Assembly: GCF_000271305.1 (NCBI RefSeq)
Contig: NZ_AKGD01000003.1
Coordinates: 496,001 to 560,000, forward strand
Origin: Hydrocarboniphaga effusa AP103
GTDB lineage: Bacteria > Pseudomonadota > Gammaproteobacteria > Nevskiales > Nevskiaceae
Direction of reading: 5' to 3'
DNA length: 64,000 bases
Part shown: one piece after another, positions 22,901-32,700 of the stretch
Layout: every line of letters begins with the position of its first letter
Numbering within the stretch: position 1 is the first letter of the stretch
The notes under the pieces: model-generated
Database searches by the model: none
Told to the model about the DNA's origin: nothing
What the model saw: the letters and a program-made list of their open reading frames with translations, nothing else
Translations under genes and position numbers: made by a program

Positions 22901-23139
22901 TCGATGTCGTTGACCATCGTCGTCAGCGAGCGCTCGAACACCGTCGTCATGTAGCCCGCGAGCTTGTCGGGCGGCTGACCGGCGTACTGCCAGACCACCG
23001 AGATCACCGGGATCCGGATCTCGGGAAAAATGTCGGTGGGCGTGCGCAGGTAGGCGAGCGGCCCGCCGATCAGGATGAGCAGCGCCAGCACGATGAAGGT
23101 ATATGGGCGAGACAGCGCGATTCTGACGATGCCGAGCAT
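19909..23139 (-). CDS. RND efflux permease, system B
   Basis: A 1076-residue inner-membrane exporter homologous along its whole length to the system A permease (shared LGIVRIALSRPYTF-type start, DITSQILNFG, GSWRSTVIIAISIPLS). The proton-relay segment GILVDDATVTIENINW is intact. ATG 23139 matches the family start and has AGGA about 9 bases upstream. It heads the operon permease-adaptor-outer-membrane factor and lies 209 bases downstream of a sensor kinase gene on the same strand, so control by that two-component system is likely. Substrate is unknown. Confidence 0.92.
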   Translation of the reverse strand: MLGIVRIALSRPYTFIVLALLILIGGPLAYLRTPTDIFPEIRIPVISVVWQYAGQPPDKLAGYMTTVFERSLTTMVNDIEHVESTSVAGFGVTKIYFQPGVNIAVANAQVTASAQSLLKNMPQGTNPPAILNYNAATVPILQLTLSGQGLSEQALNDIGMQSLRPQLVTVPGAGVPLPFGGKTRMIMVDVDPDALKARGLSPQDVSNALAAQHQITPTGTQKIGEFDYSVRVNNTASVLEEFNSIPIKFVNGTNVLMRDIAYVHDGNAVQTNVVHVDGSRSVLMSVLKNGATSTLDIVDGIRARLQQIKPLLPDALEVNLIGDQSIFVRAAIEGVMHEGILAAALTSLMILLFLGSWRSTVIIAISIPLSVLGAIMLLSAFGETLNIMTLGGLALAVGILVDDATVTIENINWHLEQGKDVETAILDGAQQIVAPAFVALLCICIVFVPMFFLEGTAKFLFVPMAMSVMFAMVCSFILSRTLVPTMAKFLLRPHAPHTDLHGNNESLPASRNPLVRFQRGFEARFERTRAVYQQWLAFALAKRKLFVPAFLGLIACSFLLVPMLGRNFFPTVDTGQMLLHARAPIGTRVEETSRYFAQVQEVIRRVIPPDELAVITDNIGLPISQINNAYNNTGTIGPQDGDIQITLRHGHRPTADYMRELRERLPREFPMMSFSFLPADITSQILNFGSPSPIAVQVRGKLLEDNRDFANELLRKIRRVPGVADARIQQSGRYPTFNVDIDRSRAQQLGITSRDVTNTMVISLAGSSQVTPLWWLNPDNGVAYQVVAQIPQYKLDSLPALESLPLATTGGETQVLGGIGELRRTMTPAVISNRDILPVIDILASPQGRDLGSIANDIQAIIDEAMPSAPKGTTVTLQGQVTTMNQAFSGLLFGLLGAVVLIYLLIVVNFQSWSDPFVIITALPAALAGIVWMLFTTGTPLSVPALTGAIMCMGVSTANSILVISFARERLLVVGDATQAALEAGYTRFRPVLMTALAMIIGMAPMAIGLGEGGEQNAPLGRAVIGGLIFATIATLFFVPVVFSIVHARYGRAAASTPSSNLASGHPHVAHSQAYD

Positions 23140-23348
23140 GCGGCCGATCCTGCGGCGAAGAAGCTTGCCGGATCGCAATTAACGCACCGACAGCAGGCGC
23201 GGGGCATGAAGATAAATTCACTATGCAGGATCGGCCTATGCGATGCCGGCCGCGTGATCGGTGAAGGTTATCGGCTCATTCGCGCGAGTTATGGAAATGA
23301 CCCCGAAAAATGTCGCTCTCGACACTCGCAGCGAACGCCGCGCCCCCA

Positions 23349-24791
23349 CTATCCAGGCTTGGCGGCGGCCGCCCCGACCAGTTCCTCGGGCCAGCAGCGC
23401 AGGCTGACGCGCGTTCCACCGCCATCGTGCGCGGCTGCGATTTCGAGCTGGAAACCGTGCAGCCGGACGATCGCCGCCACGATACTGAGGCCGAGGCCGA
23501 AGCCTTCGACGTCGCGGCAGTTCTCGCTGCGATAAAAGCGCTGCAACACCGAATCACGCTCCTCGGCCGGTATGCCCGGACCGCTGTCGACGACGTCGAC
23601 GCGCACGCCGGCCGGCGTCAGGCCGGCGCACAGGCGCACGTCGCCGCCGGCCGGCGTGAACTTGATCGCGTTGCTGACGAGGTTGCTCATCGCCTCGAAC
23701 ATCAGGCCCGTGTCGGCGCGGACCTCGAGCGGCTCGACGATCTCGAGCGAAAAGCGAACCCCCTTGTCTTCGGCCAGCGGAGCATAAAGCTCGTGCAGCT
23801 GGCGCAGCGTGGCCGACAGGTCGGTGCCGTCGAAGCCGGCGCGGCGATGCAGGTATTCGAGTTCGGAGATGCGCAGCAGGGCGCGGAAGCGATCGAGCAG
23901 GGCGTCGGTGTCGGTGATGCAGCGCTCGAGTGTCGCGGAGCGAATATCTTCGGCCGGCGTCTGCTGGCGCAGCCGGTGCAGCTGCGCGCGCAGGCGCGTC
24001 AACGGTGTGCGCAGGTCGTGCGCGATGTTGTCGCAGACGCCCTTGATCTCGCCGACCAGTCGCTCGATCTCGCCGAGCATGCGGTTGACGATGCTCGTGA
24101 GCATGTCGAGTTCGTCGTGCCGCGAGGACACCGGCAGCCGCTGCGAGAAGTCGCCGCGAATGATCAGCTCGGTGGTCTGGCCGATCTTCTCGATGCGTCG
24201 GCGCGGGCCGCGCGCGAGCAGCAGGCCGCCGACGACGCCCGGGATGATCGTCAGCGAAAGCCCCCACAGCAGCGCGCCGCCGATGATGTTGCCGATGCGG
24301 TCGACCACCCGCGCATCGCGTGCGAGCACCACGAGTTCGCCGCTCGGCATCCGCTTGGCGACCGCCCGCACGTGCGGAATCACGGCCGGCCCGGCACCGC
24401 CGTAGGCCGTCGTCGAGACGTTGCTGAGTTCGACGATCCGGCCGTCGATCGCCAGACCTTCGGGTATTTGCCGCAGGCCGCCGGCGAGGTGACGGCCCTG
24501 CTGATCGAAAACCCCGCCTTGCGTGAGATTGCCCATGGCGGTGATCGCATTCATCGCGCCGGTCAGCTGGCCGGGCGCGACGCTCGAGAGATAGCTCATG
24601 CGCTGGGCGATGATCTCGTCGATCACCGTGCGCAGATAGCGGCTGCTTTCCCAGTAGATGAAGCTGATGACCGCGCTGCTCCAGAGCACGAACAGCAGGC
24701 CGTAGACCGCGATGATGCGCGTGCTGGTGGCGCGCAGGAACAGCGTCCGCAGCCGGCGCTCAGTGCTTTTCGGCAAGTGCTGTGCTCGCAC
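23349..24791 (-). CDS. Sensor histidine kinase
   Basis: A 480-residue HAMP-type membrane kinase. TM1 lies at about residues 25-48 and TM2 near 180-195 (IIGGALLWGLSLTIIPGVVGG), enclosing a periplasmic sensor of about 130 residues. The HAMP linker follows, then the dimerisation helix with the phospho-accepting His in NIAHDLRTPLTRL. The ATPase motifs are NLVSNAIKFTP, DSGPGIPAE and GFGLGLSIV. The GTG start lies 32 bases inside the response-regulator gene. It most likely phosphorylates that regulator; the downstream RND B operon is the obvious target. Confidence 0.9.
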   Translation of the reverse strand: MRAQHLPKSTERRLRTLFLRATSTRIIAVYGLLFVLWSSAVISFIYWESSRYLRTVIDEIIAQRMSYLSSVAPGQLTGAMNAITAMGNLTQGGVFDQQGRHLAGGLRQIPEGLAIDGRIVELSNVSTTAYGGAGPAVIPHVRAVAKRMPSGELVVLARDARVVDRIGNIIGGALLWGLSLTIIPGVVGGLLLARGPRRRIEKIGQTTELIIRGDFSQRLPVSSRHDELDMLTSIVNRMLGEIERLVGEIKGVCDNIAHDLRTPLTRLRAQLHRLRQQTPAEDIRSATLERCITDTDALLDRFRALLRISELEYLHRRAGFDGTDLSATLRQLHELYAPLAEDKGVRFSLEIVEPLEVRADTGLMFEAMSNLVSNAIKFTPAGGDVRLCAGLTPAGVRVDVVDSGPGIPAEERDSVLQRFYRSENCRDVEGFGLGLSIVAAIVRLHGFQLEIAAAHDGGGTRVSLRCWPEELVGAAAAKPG

Positions 24792-25458
24792 TCAAGGTGT
24801 AGCCCTGGCCGCGGACGGTATGGATCAGCGGCGTGAGCCCGGGCAGGTCGATCTTGCGGCGCAGGCGGCCGATATGGACGTCGATCAGGTTGGTGCCGGG
24901 GTCGAAGTGATAACCCCAGACGGTCTCGAAGATCATCATGCGCGTGAGCACCTGGCCGTTGTTGCGCATGAGGAATTCGAGCAGGCGGAACTCGGTGGGC
25001 AGCAGGCTCAGCTCCTGGCTTCCGCGACGGGCCGTGCGGCTCATGAGATCGAGCTCCAGGTCCATCACCTTGAGATCGAGCACGGTCGGCGTGCTGCCGC
25101 GGCGGCGCATCAGCACCTCGATGCGCGCGGCCATCTCGTCGGGTGCGAACGGCTTGGTCATGTAGTCGTCGCCGCCCGCGCGCAAGCCGCGGATGCGCTC
25201 GTCAACGTCCGACAGCGCGCTGATCATGAGCACCGGCGTGTCGACGCCGGCCTCGCGCAAGGCCTTGACCACGGCCAAGCCGTCGAGCCCGGGCAGCATG
25301 CGGTCGAGCGTGATCGCGTCGTAGCGCGTGCCGGAAGCCTTCTGCAGTCCCTCGTGGCCGTTGGCGGCCCAGTCGACGGTGATGCCGTGCGCGGAGAGCT
25401 CGGCGATGATTTCTCGCGCCGTGATCTCGTCGTCTTCGATCGTCAGAACCTTGATCAT
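24760..25458 (-). CDS. OmpR-family response regulator
   Basis: A 232-residue two-domain regulator. The receiver has acidic residues DD near 9-10, the phosphorylatable Asp in LDRMLPGLDG, and the conserved Lys in MTKPFAPDEM. The winged-helix effector domain includes LLPTEFRLLEFLMRN and VDVHIGRLRRKID. It is cotranscribed with the kinase downstream and sits 114 bases from pbpC upstream. Confidence 0.92.
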   Translation of the reverse strand: MIKVLTIEDDEITAREIIAELSAHGITVDWAANGHEGLQKASGTRYDAITLDRMLPGLDGLAVVKALREAGVDTPVLMISALSDVDERIRGLRAGGDDYMTKPFAPDEMAARIEVLMRRRGSTPTVLDLKVMDLELDLMSRTARRGSQELSLLPTEFRLLEFLMRNNGQVLTRMMIFETVWGYHFDPGTNLIDVHIGRLRRKIDLPGLTPLIHTVRGQGYTLSASTALAEKH

Positions 25459-25572
25459 GGGACGGGATGATAGCGGCCTTGGCCGAAGCGGGCCCGAATC
25501 GACCGGGTTTGGCGAGCCGAGCGAACGCCGGTCGAGCGAGGACGCAGCGCGGCAGCTCGGTCAAGGTTTCGC

Positions 25573-27738
25573 CTAGTTGGGCGTCCGCACGCTGAAATTC
25601 ACGCTGTCGAGCACGCGGCCCTGGGCGTCGACCAGGTCGAGCCTGTGCGGGCCCGGCAGCGGCGTCCACAATCGCGGCCGGGCCGCGTTGCCGACAACGC
25701 GCCCGTCGAGCCGCAGGCTCAGGTCGGCCGACGCCGGTTCGGCGCGCAGCGGCAGGTGCTGGCGCGGCAGCGGAATGTCCGGATCGAGCGCGATGAAGCT
25801 GCCGGCGGCCGGCGAGACGATGCGCGCACGCGCCGCGAGCCCCGGCGCCGGGGCGACCAGCGCGGTCTGGGTGCCTTCGGTGAACCATTCCTCGCGCTCG
25901 GGTTCGAGGGCGCCCGCGTAGCGCACGCGCTGGTGAACGAGGCCTGGCGGCGGCGTCTCGGGCTCGCGCGGCGACGCGGCCAGGGTCTCGAGCGCATCGA
26001 GAATCTCGCGCCAGGCCGGGGCCGCGCCGGTGATGCCCGAAACCGTGCGCATCGGCTCGCCCTCGAAATTGCCGACCCAGACCGCCACGGTGTAGCGCGC
26101 GCTTCCGCCGATGCACCAGTTGTCGCGCAGGTTCTTGCTGGTGCCGGTCTTGACCCAGGCGCGATAGGACGTCGACAGCGGGCCCTCGAGATCGAAGGTC
26201 ACCGCTCGCGCGCCGCGGTCGGCCAGGATGTCGCGAATGATGAAGGCGGCCTGCGCGGACATCGCCTGGCGCGGCGGCGCAGTTTCTTCGTCGAGGCGAT
26301 AACGCAGTGCCGACCAGCGGCCGCCATTGGCCAGCGTGCGATAGGCGTTGGCCTGTTCGAGCAGGCTCACCTCGGCTGAGCCGAGCGCGAGCGAATAGCC
26401 GTAGAACTCCCCCGATTCGGTGAGCCCGTCGACATAGCCGAGCGCATGCAGGCGCTCGCGAAACGCCTCGGTGCCGGTCAGGACGAGCGTGCGCACGGCC
26501 GGAATGTTCAGCGAGCCCGCGAGCGCGGTGCGCACGCTGACCAGGCCCTGGTAGTCGTGCTCGTAGTTCTGCGGCCGATAGAGCCCGGCGCCGGCCGCCA
26601 GCGCCACCGGCGAATCGTCGAGCAGGCTCGCGGCCGTGAGCCAGCCTTTCTCGATCGCCAGACCGTACAGGAAGGGCTTGAGCGTGGAGCCGGCCTGGCG
26701 CAGCGCGCGCGCGCCGTCGACCTGCGCCGCGCGGCTGCCCGGACCGGCCGAGCCGACGTAGGCCAGAACGTCGCCGCTCGCGTTGTCGACGACCACGGCC
26801 GCACCATCGCGCACGCGCTCGCCGACGAGCGAACGCAGCTGGTTCTGCAAGGCTTGCAGCGACAGCTGCTGAACGCGAGCATCGAGCGTCGAGCGCAGGC
26901 GTTCGCCAGGCTCGCGCAGCAGCCGGCGCGCCAGGTGCGGTGCGAGACTGCGTTCGAGCGCGATCGCGGGCGGACGCGCGAGCGCGGCGAAGGTCAGCGC
27001 CCGCTGCGCATCGCAGTCGTCGCCGCGCAGCGAGCCGATCGCGCAGCTGCGTCGCGCCACGGCTTCGGCTTTCGCGCCGGGCGCCGGCAGCAGCGCAACG
27101 AGCGTGCGCGACTCGGCGAGGTTCAAGGCCGAAGCCGGCTTGCCGAACAGCTGTGCCGAAGCCGCCGCGATGCCCTGCGTCTCGCCGCGAAAGCTCACCT
27201 GGTTCAGATAAGCCTCGAGCACCTCGTCGCGCGACCAGCTGCGGGCGAGCGATCTGGCGGCGCGTATCTGCCGGAGCTTCTGCAGCAGGCCGCGACGCCG
27301 GGCGCTAGCCGCCAGCGCCGGATCGAGCTGGGCGACGAGCTGCATCTGCAAGGTGCTCGCCCCGCGATACGCGCGATCGAGCAAGCGATCGCGCATCGCG
27401 CCCGCGATCGCGAGCGCATCGACGCCCGCATGCGAGGCGAAGCGCCGATCTTCGGCCTTGATCAGCGTGTCGATCAGCGCGGGCGAAATCTCATCGAGCG
27501 CCACCCAGCCGAGCCGGCGTCGTGACAGATCGAGCCGCTGCGCCTGCAGCAGCACGCCGTTGCGATCGAGCAGCTGCGCCTCGGACGAGCGATAGCGCTC
27601 GCGCACGCTCGCGAAATCCGGCGACGGCTGGGGCCGCGTGTCGCGCCAGATGCGCAGGGCGAACAGCAATGCGATCAAGGCCAGCAGCGAGGCCAGCGCG
27701 ATCGCCGAGCGTCCGAACGTGAGCCTCGGAAGTCGCAT
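25573..27738 (-). CDS. pbpC: Penicillin-binding protein 1C (bifunctional glycosyltransferase/transpeptidase)
   Basis: A 721-residue class A PBP. A single N-terminal TM helix (about residues 12-30) is followed by the GT51 domain with catalytic Glu96 in KAEDRRFASHAGVD and STLQMQLVAQL. The transpeptidase has Ser352 in GSTLKPF, the SLN motif at 410-412 and KTGTS at 531-535. A C-terminal domain of about 130 residues (from near SPAAGSFIALDPDIP) is the PBP1C-specific BiPBP_C extension. PbpC is usually encoded next to an alpha-2-macroglobulin. Here that gene is at the head of the same leftward run, with three yjf-like genes between. Confidence 0.93.
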   Translation of the reverse strand: MRLPRLTFGRSAIALASLLALIALLFALRIWRDTRPQPSPDFASVRERYRSSEAQLLDRNGVLLQAQRLDLSRRRLGWVALDEISPALIDTLIKAEDRRFASHAGVDALAIAGAMRDRLLDRAYRGASTLQMQLVAQLDPALAASARRRGLLQKLRQIRAARSLARSWSRDEVLEAYLNQVSFRGETQGIAAASAQLFGKPASALNLAESRTLVALLPAPGAKAEAVARRSCAIGSLRGDDCDAQRALTFAALARPPAIALERSLAPHLARRLLREPGERLRSTLDARVQQLSLQALQNQLRSLVGERVRDGAAVVVDNASGDVLAYVGSAGPGSRAAQVDGARALRQAGSTLKPFLYGLAIEKGWLTAASLLDDSPVALAAGAGLYRPQNYEHDYQGLVSVRTALAGSLNIPAVRTLVLTGTEAFRERLHALGYVDGLTESGEFYGYSLALGSAEVSLLEQANAYRTLANGGRWSALRYRLDEETAPPRQAMSAQAAFIIRDILADRGARAVTFDLEGPLSTSYRAWVKTGTSKNLRDNWCIGGSARYTVAVWVGNFEGEPMRTVSGITGAAPAWREILDALETLAASPREPETPPPGLVHQRVRYAGALEPEREEWFTEGTQTALVAPAPGLAARARIVSPAAGSFIALDPDIPLPRQHLPLRAEPASADLSLRLDGRVVGNAARPRLWTPLPGPHRLDLVDAQGRVLDSVNFSVRTPN

Positions 27739-27741
27739 GGT

Positions 27742-28857
27742 TCAGAACAGATGTGGAACGAAGCGGCTGGTGTTGCGCGTGATCGGGCCGTCGTCCTCGC
27801 GGATGCCGATGCCGGCCGCTTCGTCACCGATGATCCAGGAACCGATCACCGGCCTGCGTCCGCCGAAGTCGGGCAGCTCGTGCAGGCGCTGGTAGATCCA
27901 ATCATCGACCTGGTCGCCGTCCCGCTTCGGCAGCAGCAGACGGCTTTCGAAAATCTGCGTGTCCTGGCCTTCGCGTCCGAGGCGCGGCTTGCGTACGAGC
28001 GGGCCGCTGAGCGTGTCCGGCGAGTTCGATGCGGGCAGCAGGTTCGGATGGCCCGGAAACCACTGCCAGAGCAGCGGCAGTACGGCCTTGTTCGACAGCA
28101 GCATCTTCCAGGCGGGCTCGATCCAGCGCGTCGGCGCCTTGTGCAGATGCTCGCCGAAGGCCTCGACGAGCATCCATTCCCAGGGATAGAGCTTGAACAG
28201 CTGCGCGATCGGACGCTCGTCGAGATCGGTGAATGCGCGCCCGTTCCAGCCGACGTCGGTGATGTCGAGCGCCACGGTTTCGAAACCGGCCTGCACGCAG
28301 GTGTCGCGCAGGTATTCGCAGGTGACGCGATCTTCGAGCGCCTCGTGCACGCTCGCGAAATGCACGCGCGGCGAGGCGAGCCCGATCTCGTTCCAGGCTT
28401 TGACGAGCTTCTCGTGGATCGAGTTGAACTGGTCCCGGCCCGAGCGCTGGTCCTGCAACCAGAACCATTGCACGACACTGGCTTCGAACAGCGCGGTCGG
28501 CGTGTCGGCGTTGTATTCGAGCAGCTTCGGCGGCTGGCGGCCGTCGTAGCTCAGGTCCATGCGGCCGTACAGCGCGCGTTCGCCCGCGCGCCAGCTCTGC
28601 TCGACCAGCGCGGACGCGTGGAGATTGAGTCCGAGCCTTTCGTAGTCGCCGCGCTCGACGACGCGATCGACGAGTTCGAGGCTCATGTCGTGCAGCGCCT
28701 GCGTCGCGGTTTCGAGTTCGTCGATCTGCCCGCTGTCGAAGCGATAGCAGGCGTCTTCGGTCCAGTACGGCTGGCCATCGATGCTGTGAAACTCGAAACC
28801 GATGGCCGCGAGCCGCTGTTCCCAGTTCTCGCGCGGTGGAATCGACAGGCGTTTCAT
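27742..28857 (-). CDS. Glutathionylspermidine synthase-like ATP-grasp protein (YjfC/YgiC family)
   Basis: A 371-residue protein similar to the synthetase half of GspS and to E. coli YjfC and YgiC. Typical stretches are GRMDLSYDG, LLEYNADTPTALFEAS, LFKLYPWEWM, RWIEPAWKMLLSNKA, LVRKPRLGREG and the C-terminal GSWIIGDEAAGIGIRED. The fold binds ATP and ligates an amine to a carboxylate, but the substrate of the YjfC branch is not established; it lacks the amidase domain of GspS. Its ATG overlaps the upstream small gene (ATGA) and its stop is only 3 bases from pbpC, so it belongs to that operon. Confidence 0.88.
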   Translation of the reverse strand: MKRLSIPPRENWEQRLAAIGFEFHSIDGQPYWTEDACYRFDSGQIDELETATQALHDMSLELVDRVVERGDYERLGLNLHASALVEQSWRAGERALYGRMDLSYDGRQPPKLLEYNADTPTALFEASVVQWFWLQDQRSGRDQFNSIHEKLVKAWNEIGLASPRVHFASVHEALEDRVTCEYLRDTCVQAGFETVALDITDVGWNGRAFTDLDERPIAQLFKLYPWEWMLVEAFGEHLHKAPTRWIEPAWKMLLSNKAVLPLLWQWFPGHPNLLPASNSPDTLSGPLVRKPRLGREGQDTQIFESRLLLPKRDGDQVDDWIYQRLHELPDFGGRRPVIGSWIIGDEAAGIGIREDDGPITRNTSRFVPHLF

Positions 28858-29255
28858 CAGCCCATGTGACCGCCACTGTGCGAGCCGAAGCCGGATCGCG
28901 TCGAGCGCGTGCTTTGCTCGGTTTCGACCGGGCCCCGATAGCGGCCGGCGGCCGAGCTGCCGTGCGTCGAACCGCAGCGCTGGCCCGGCCCCGCATCGTA
29001 CGGGGCACGCGAGCGCTCGTCGGGGTCACGCAGATACCAGGGGCCGACCCAACGGCCGAGCTGGCTCTCGTAGCTGCACTGCGCGCTGCTGTAGGCGCAG
29101 TTGCAATCGTCGAGATTCGCGTACTGATTGCGCAGATGCGGTAGTTGCCTTTCCGGCGGCAGTCGGGAACGTTGGCCCCGCTCGGCCAGAGCCAGACTGC
29201 CGAGTACCGCGCCGCCGAGCAGCATCAGCACCACGGTTTCGCTCGATCGGCTCAT
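28857..29255 (-). CDS. Small membrane-anchored or exported Cys-containing protein (YjfM/DUF1190 position)
   Basis: A 132-residue protein with one hydrophobic N-terminal segment (VVLMLLGGAVLGSLAL), then a hydrophilic part with DDCNCAYSSAQCSYE and a Gly/Ser/His-rich end (GFGSHSGGHMG). I do not recognise it by sequence. It sits exactly where E. coli has yjfM (DUF1190), between yjfL and yjfC, and the Gly-rich C-terminus recalls YgiB/YjfM proteins, so a diverged DUF1190 relative is plausible. ATG 29255 directly follows the DUF350 stop, and the gene overlaps the synthase by ATGA. Confidence 0.7.
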   Translation of the reverse strand: MSRSSETVVLMLLGGAVLGSLALAERGQRSRLPPERQLPHLRNQYANLDDCNCAYSSAQCSYESQLGRWVGPWYLRDPDERSRAPYDAGPGQRCGSTHGSSAAGRYRGPVETEQSTRSTRSGFGSHSGGHMG

Positions 29256-29257
29256 CG

Positions 29258-29659
29258 TCAGTAAGTCATCGCCGCCGCGTTGAGAACGCCGGCGCCGACC
29301 CCGATGGCCGCGCACAGGATCGCGACGCTCAGGCGATCCTGTTCGATGAGCTCGTGCAGCGGTCTGAACGACAGTCGCAGCGCCAGATAGACGATCAGCT
29401 GCACGACCAGCGCGACGACGCCCCAGACCGCGAAGTCGGCCAGATTCACACTGTGCGCGAGCGCGCTCGCCACCGGCAGCACGAAGCCCAGCAGCGCGCC
29501 GCTGAGCATCACCGCGGCGCTGACGTTGCCTTCGCGAATCAGCCGGAATTCGCTATGCGGTGTGATGAGAATGTAAAGCCCGACGAAGACGCCGCACTCG
29601 ACGAGCGCGAGCAGCCACCAGGCGAGAAATTGCGGCAGGGTCAGCAGGTAGTCGAGCAC
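29258..29659 (-). CDS. DUF350 inner-membrane protein (YjfL-like)
   Basis: A 133-residue, four-helix membrane protein. LLALVECGVFVGLYILIT, VSAAVMLSGALLGFVLPVA and the C-terminal AILCAAIGVGAGVLNAAAMTY match the DUF350 repeat pattern of E. coli YjfL. Function is unknown; the family travels with DUF1190 and GspS-like proteins, as here. It starts 54 bases downstream of the alpha-2-macroglobulin gene. Confidence 0.85.
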   Translation of the reverse strand: MLDYLLTLPQFLAWWLLALVECGVFVGLYILITPHSEFRLIREGNVSAAVMLSGALLGFVLPVASALAHSVNLADFAVWGVVALVVQLIVYLALRLSFRPLHELIEQDRLSVAILCAAIGVGAGVLNAAAMTY

Positions 29660-29713
29660 GGGCTCTCCGGGGCGTTCGTCATCGTGACAGGTGAAGGTCG
29701 AGCGAGCGGCATC

Positions 29714-32700
29714 TCAAGGCTCCTTCACCTCGATCACCTCGTTCGGCGTTTCACCGAACATCTCGGGTGCGTACATCGCCTCGACGCGCGTCGCCGGCAG
29801 CGTGAAGCGTCCGGCGGCGTTGAAGCGCAGCGTGTATTCGGTCGAGAAGCGGCCCTTGGGCACGTATTCGTAATAGGCGCGATACGCGTCGAAGCGGCGC
29901 TCTTCGAAGCTCGGCCAGGCGTTGCCGCCGGCCTGTTCTCCCGCAGCGAGCAAGGCCGAATCGCGGCCGAGGTTGCCGACGATGCTGCTGCCCGCGGGCA
30001 CCGGATCGTCGACGGCGACCCAGCCCATGTCGGATGCGGCTTCGACTTCGAGCCTGATGCGCGCGACGTCGCCGCTGCTCCAGCGATCCTGGTGTTTGCG
30101 CTCGACCGCCGTGATCGTGCGCTTGATGCGATAGCCGGCCGAGAACGGCTCGCGCAGCGGCACCGCGGCGCGCGTCTGCACGATGGCCCAGGGCGCGCCG
30201 CCGCCGTCGTGCGCGAGTTTCAGTTCGCCGGATGCGAGCGGCCAGGGCAGGTCGAGCGGCGGCGGATCGGCGCCCGCTTCGACGCTGTTCCAGTCGCTTT
30301 GCTGGATAGCCTCTCCAAGTTCGGCACGCGTGCTGCCCGTGACCTTGCCGCGCTCGAAGGCGGCGGCGAACTGTTCGAGCGCGAGCGAGCCCCAGGCGTT
30401 GGCGGTGCTCAGGTCCCAGTGTCCACGCTTCTGCAGATCGACCGCGCCGCGCACGAGCCGAGGCAGGTCGGCCTTCCAGTCGGCCTCCTTGAGCAGGGCG
30501 AGAATCGCGCGGTTGATGTTGCTGTCGACCGAGCCCATGAGCCACCAGGACAGCGAATCCTGGTCGGACGAAAGCCCCAGCCTCGTGCCCTGCAGATCGA
30601 ACCGGGCCCGCAGCACCGACTTCGCCTCGGCCAGACGCTCGGCCTTGCGCGGCAGCTTGTCGACGCGCTGCAGAATGCCGATCCAGTCGATCAGCGCCGA
30701 GGTCGGCAGCAGCGTGGGATCGAAGCTCATCGATTCGAGCCATTGAGGCTTGGCGCGATCGTGGCGCGACAAGGCTTCGATCGCGGCGAGACGACGCGGA
30801 ACCAGCACGGAGTTGCCGATCGCGCCGCCACGGCGGATGCGGCCTTCGGCATAGCGTTCGAGGCCGCCGAGCATGCGTTCGCGCGTGTCGTCCGGAATCG
30901 GCCAGCCGCTGGTGTCGGCGAGCTGCACGAGATAGCTCGTGAGCACGTCGCTGCCTTCGAGCGTATCGATCGCCCAATACTTGGCGAGGCCGTCGCCATC
31001 GAGCGCGGTCGGCAGGCGGCTCATGAGCGTGTTCCAGGCTTCGCGGTTGTTCGTGGCGATCGCGCGTGAGGCCTGCTGCTCGTTGCAGCTGTACGGATAG
31101 GCCTGCATCCATTCGCGCACGCCGGCGAGGCTGGCCGTGAGCGAAGGCGAAAGCGCGACGCGCACGCCGCCGCGGGCAGCAGACTCGGGTGTGGTGCCGC
31201 GCAACGCGTCGGACGGCGCCGCGACGGGCAGCGATTGCGGGCCGTCGATTTGCAGCAGCGTGGCCTGCTGCACGCGCACCGGCACGGCCGCCGCCACCTG
31301 CTGCGTCACGCGCAAGGCGTCGAGCGTTTCGCCGCTGCCGCTCTTGGCGCTGACGGTCCAGCTCAAGCCGCCGATGCCGTAAGGCACGCTGACGGTGAAA
31401 TGCACGGGCTGCGCGGATTGCGCGGGCAGGCTGATCTGCTGCGAAGCCGGAGCGGGCAGCTCGGCATCGGATTGATCGCGCAATGTCGCGCTCAGTGCGA
31501 TGCTCTGCGGCTGGTCGCTGGTGTTGCGCAGCGTGAACTGTGCCGCGTATTCGTCGCCTTCGCGCACCAGCGGCGGCAGGCCCGACAGCAGCTGCACGTC
31601 CTGCGTCGTGCGCACGCTCGCATGGCCTTCGCCGAAGCGATCGCTGCCGGCGCTGGCGACCGCGGTGAAGCGGAACTCGGTCAGCGCATCGTTGAGCGGC
31701 ACTTCGAGCTTCGCGCGGCCTTGCGCATCGAGCGGAACGCGCGCCTGCCAGCTCAGCAGGCTGTTGAGCATTTCGCGCGGAGCCCCGCGACCGCCGCCAC
31801 CGCCGGGCGCCGCGGACTTGCGACCGTAGTGACGTTTGCCGACCACCTGCATCTGCGCGGTCGAGGTCAGCACCTCGATGCCACGCCGCTGCATCATTGC
31901 CTCGAGCACATCGACCGAGCGATTCGGCAGCAGGTCGAGCAGGGCCTCGTCGACCGCGGTGAAGGCGAGCTCGGCGCCTTCGGGCAAGGGCTTGCCGTCG
32001 GCGGTCTTCACCTCGATGTCCACGCTGGCCTTGTCGCGCGTCTTGTACTGCGGCTGCGCGGGCTTGACCTTGACCAGCAGGCGATGCGCATCCCAGCCGA
32101 CGTCGACGGCGGCGATGCCGAGCCGATACGCGGGCTTGGACAGGTCGACCATCGCGGTCGGATTGCCGCCCTCGATGCCGATGAAGCGATCGAGCCTGAG
32201 CCAGCGCAGGAAGCTCGCGAGCCTGGAGCGGAAGTCGCTGACGCGCGGCCGCAGGGCGAGCACGGAGACGTAGACGTTGGGCGCGTAGCGGTCGAGCATC
32301 GGCACCTCGATGGTCGGATCGCTGCCCGAAATCTCCGTGACGAAGGCATCGAGCACGCCTTCGCGCTCGATGCTCACGAGCGCGGTGGCGTGGCGGAACG
32401 GGCTGCGCACCTGCAGTTTCAGCTTCTGGCCCGGCGCGAGCTGGCGCTGCTCCGGAATCACGTCCATACGATCCGAATCGCCCTGCGCGAACCAGTCGTC
32501 GTCGCTGCCCGAAATCCAGGCGCTGCTGGTCGCGCGCGAACGGCGGCCTTCGTCGTCGCGCGCGACCGCTTCGATGGTGATGTTGCCCGTGGCTTTCGGG
32601 GCGATGCTGCATTCGAACCGGCCTTGCGCATCGCTGCGCCCGCTGCAATCCGCGCCGAGCTTGCGCGTCTCGGTGCTGCTCGAATACGCATAGAAGCCGC

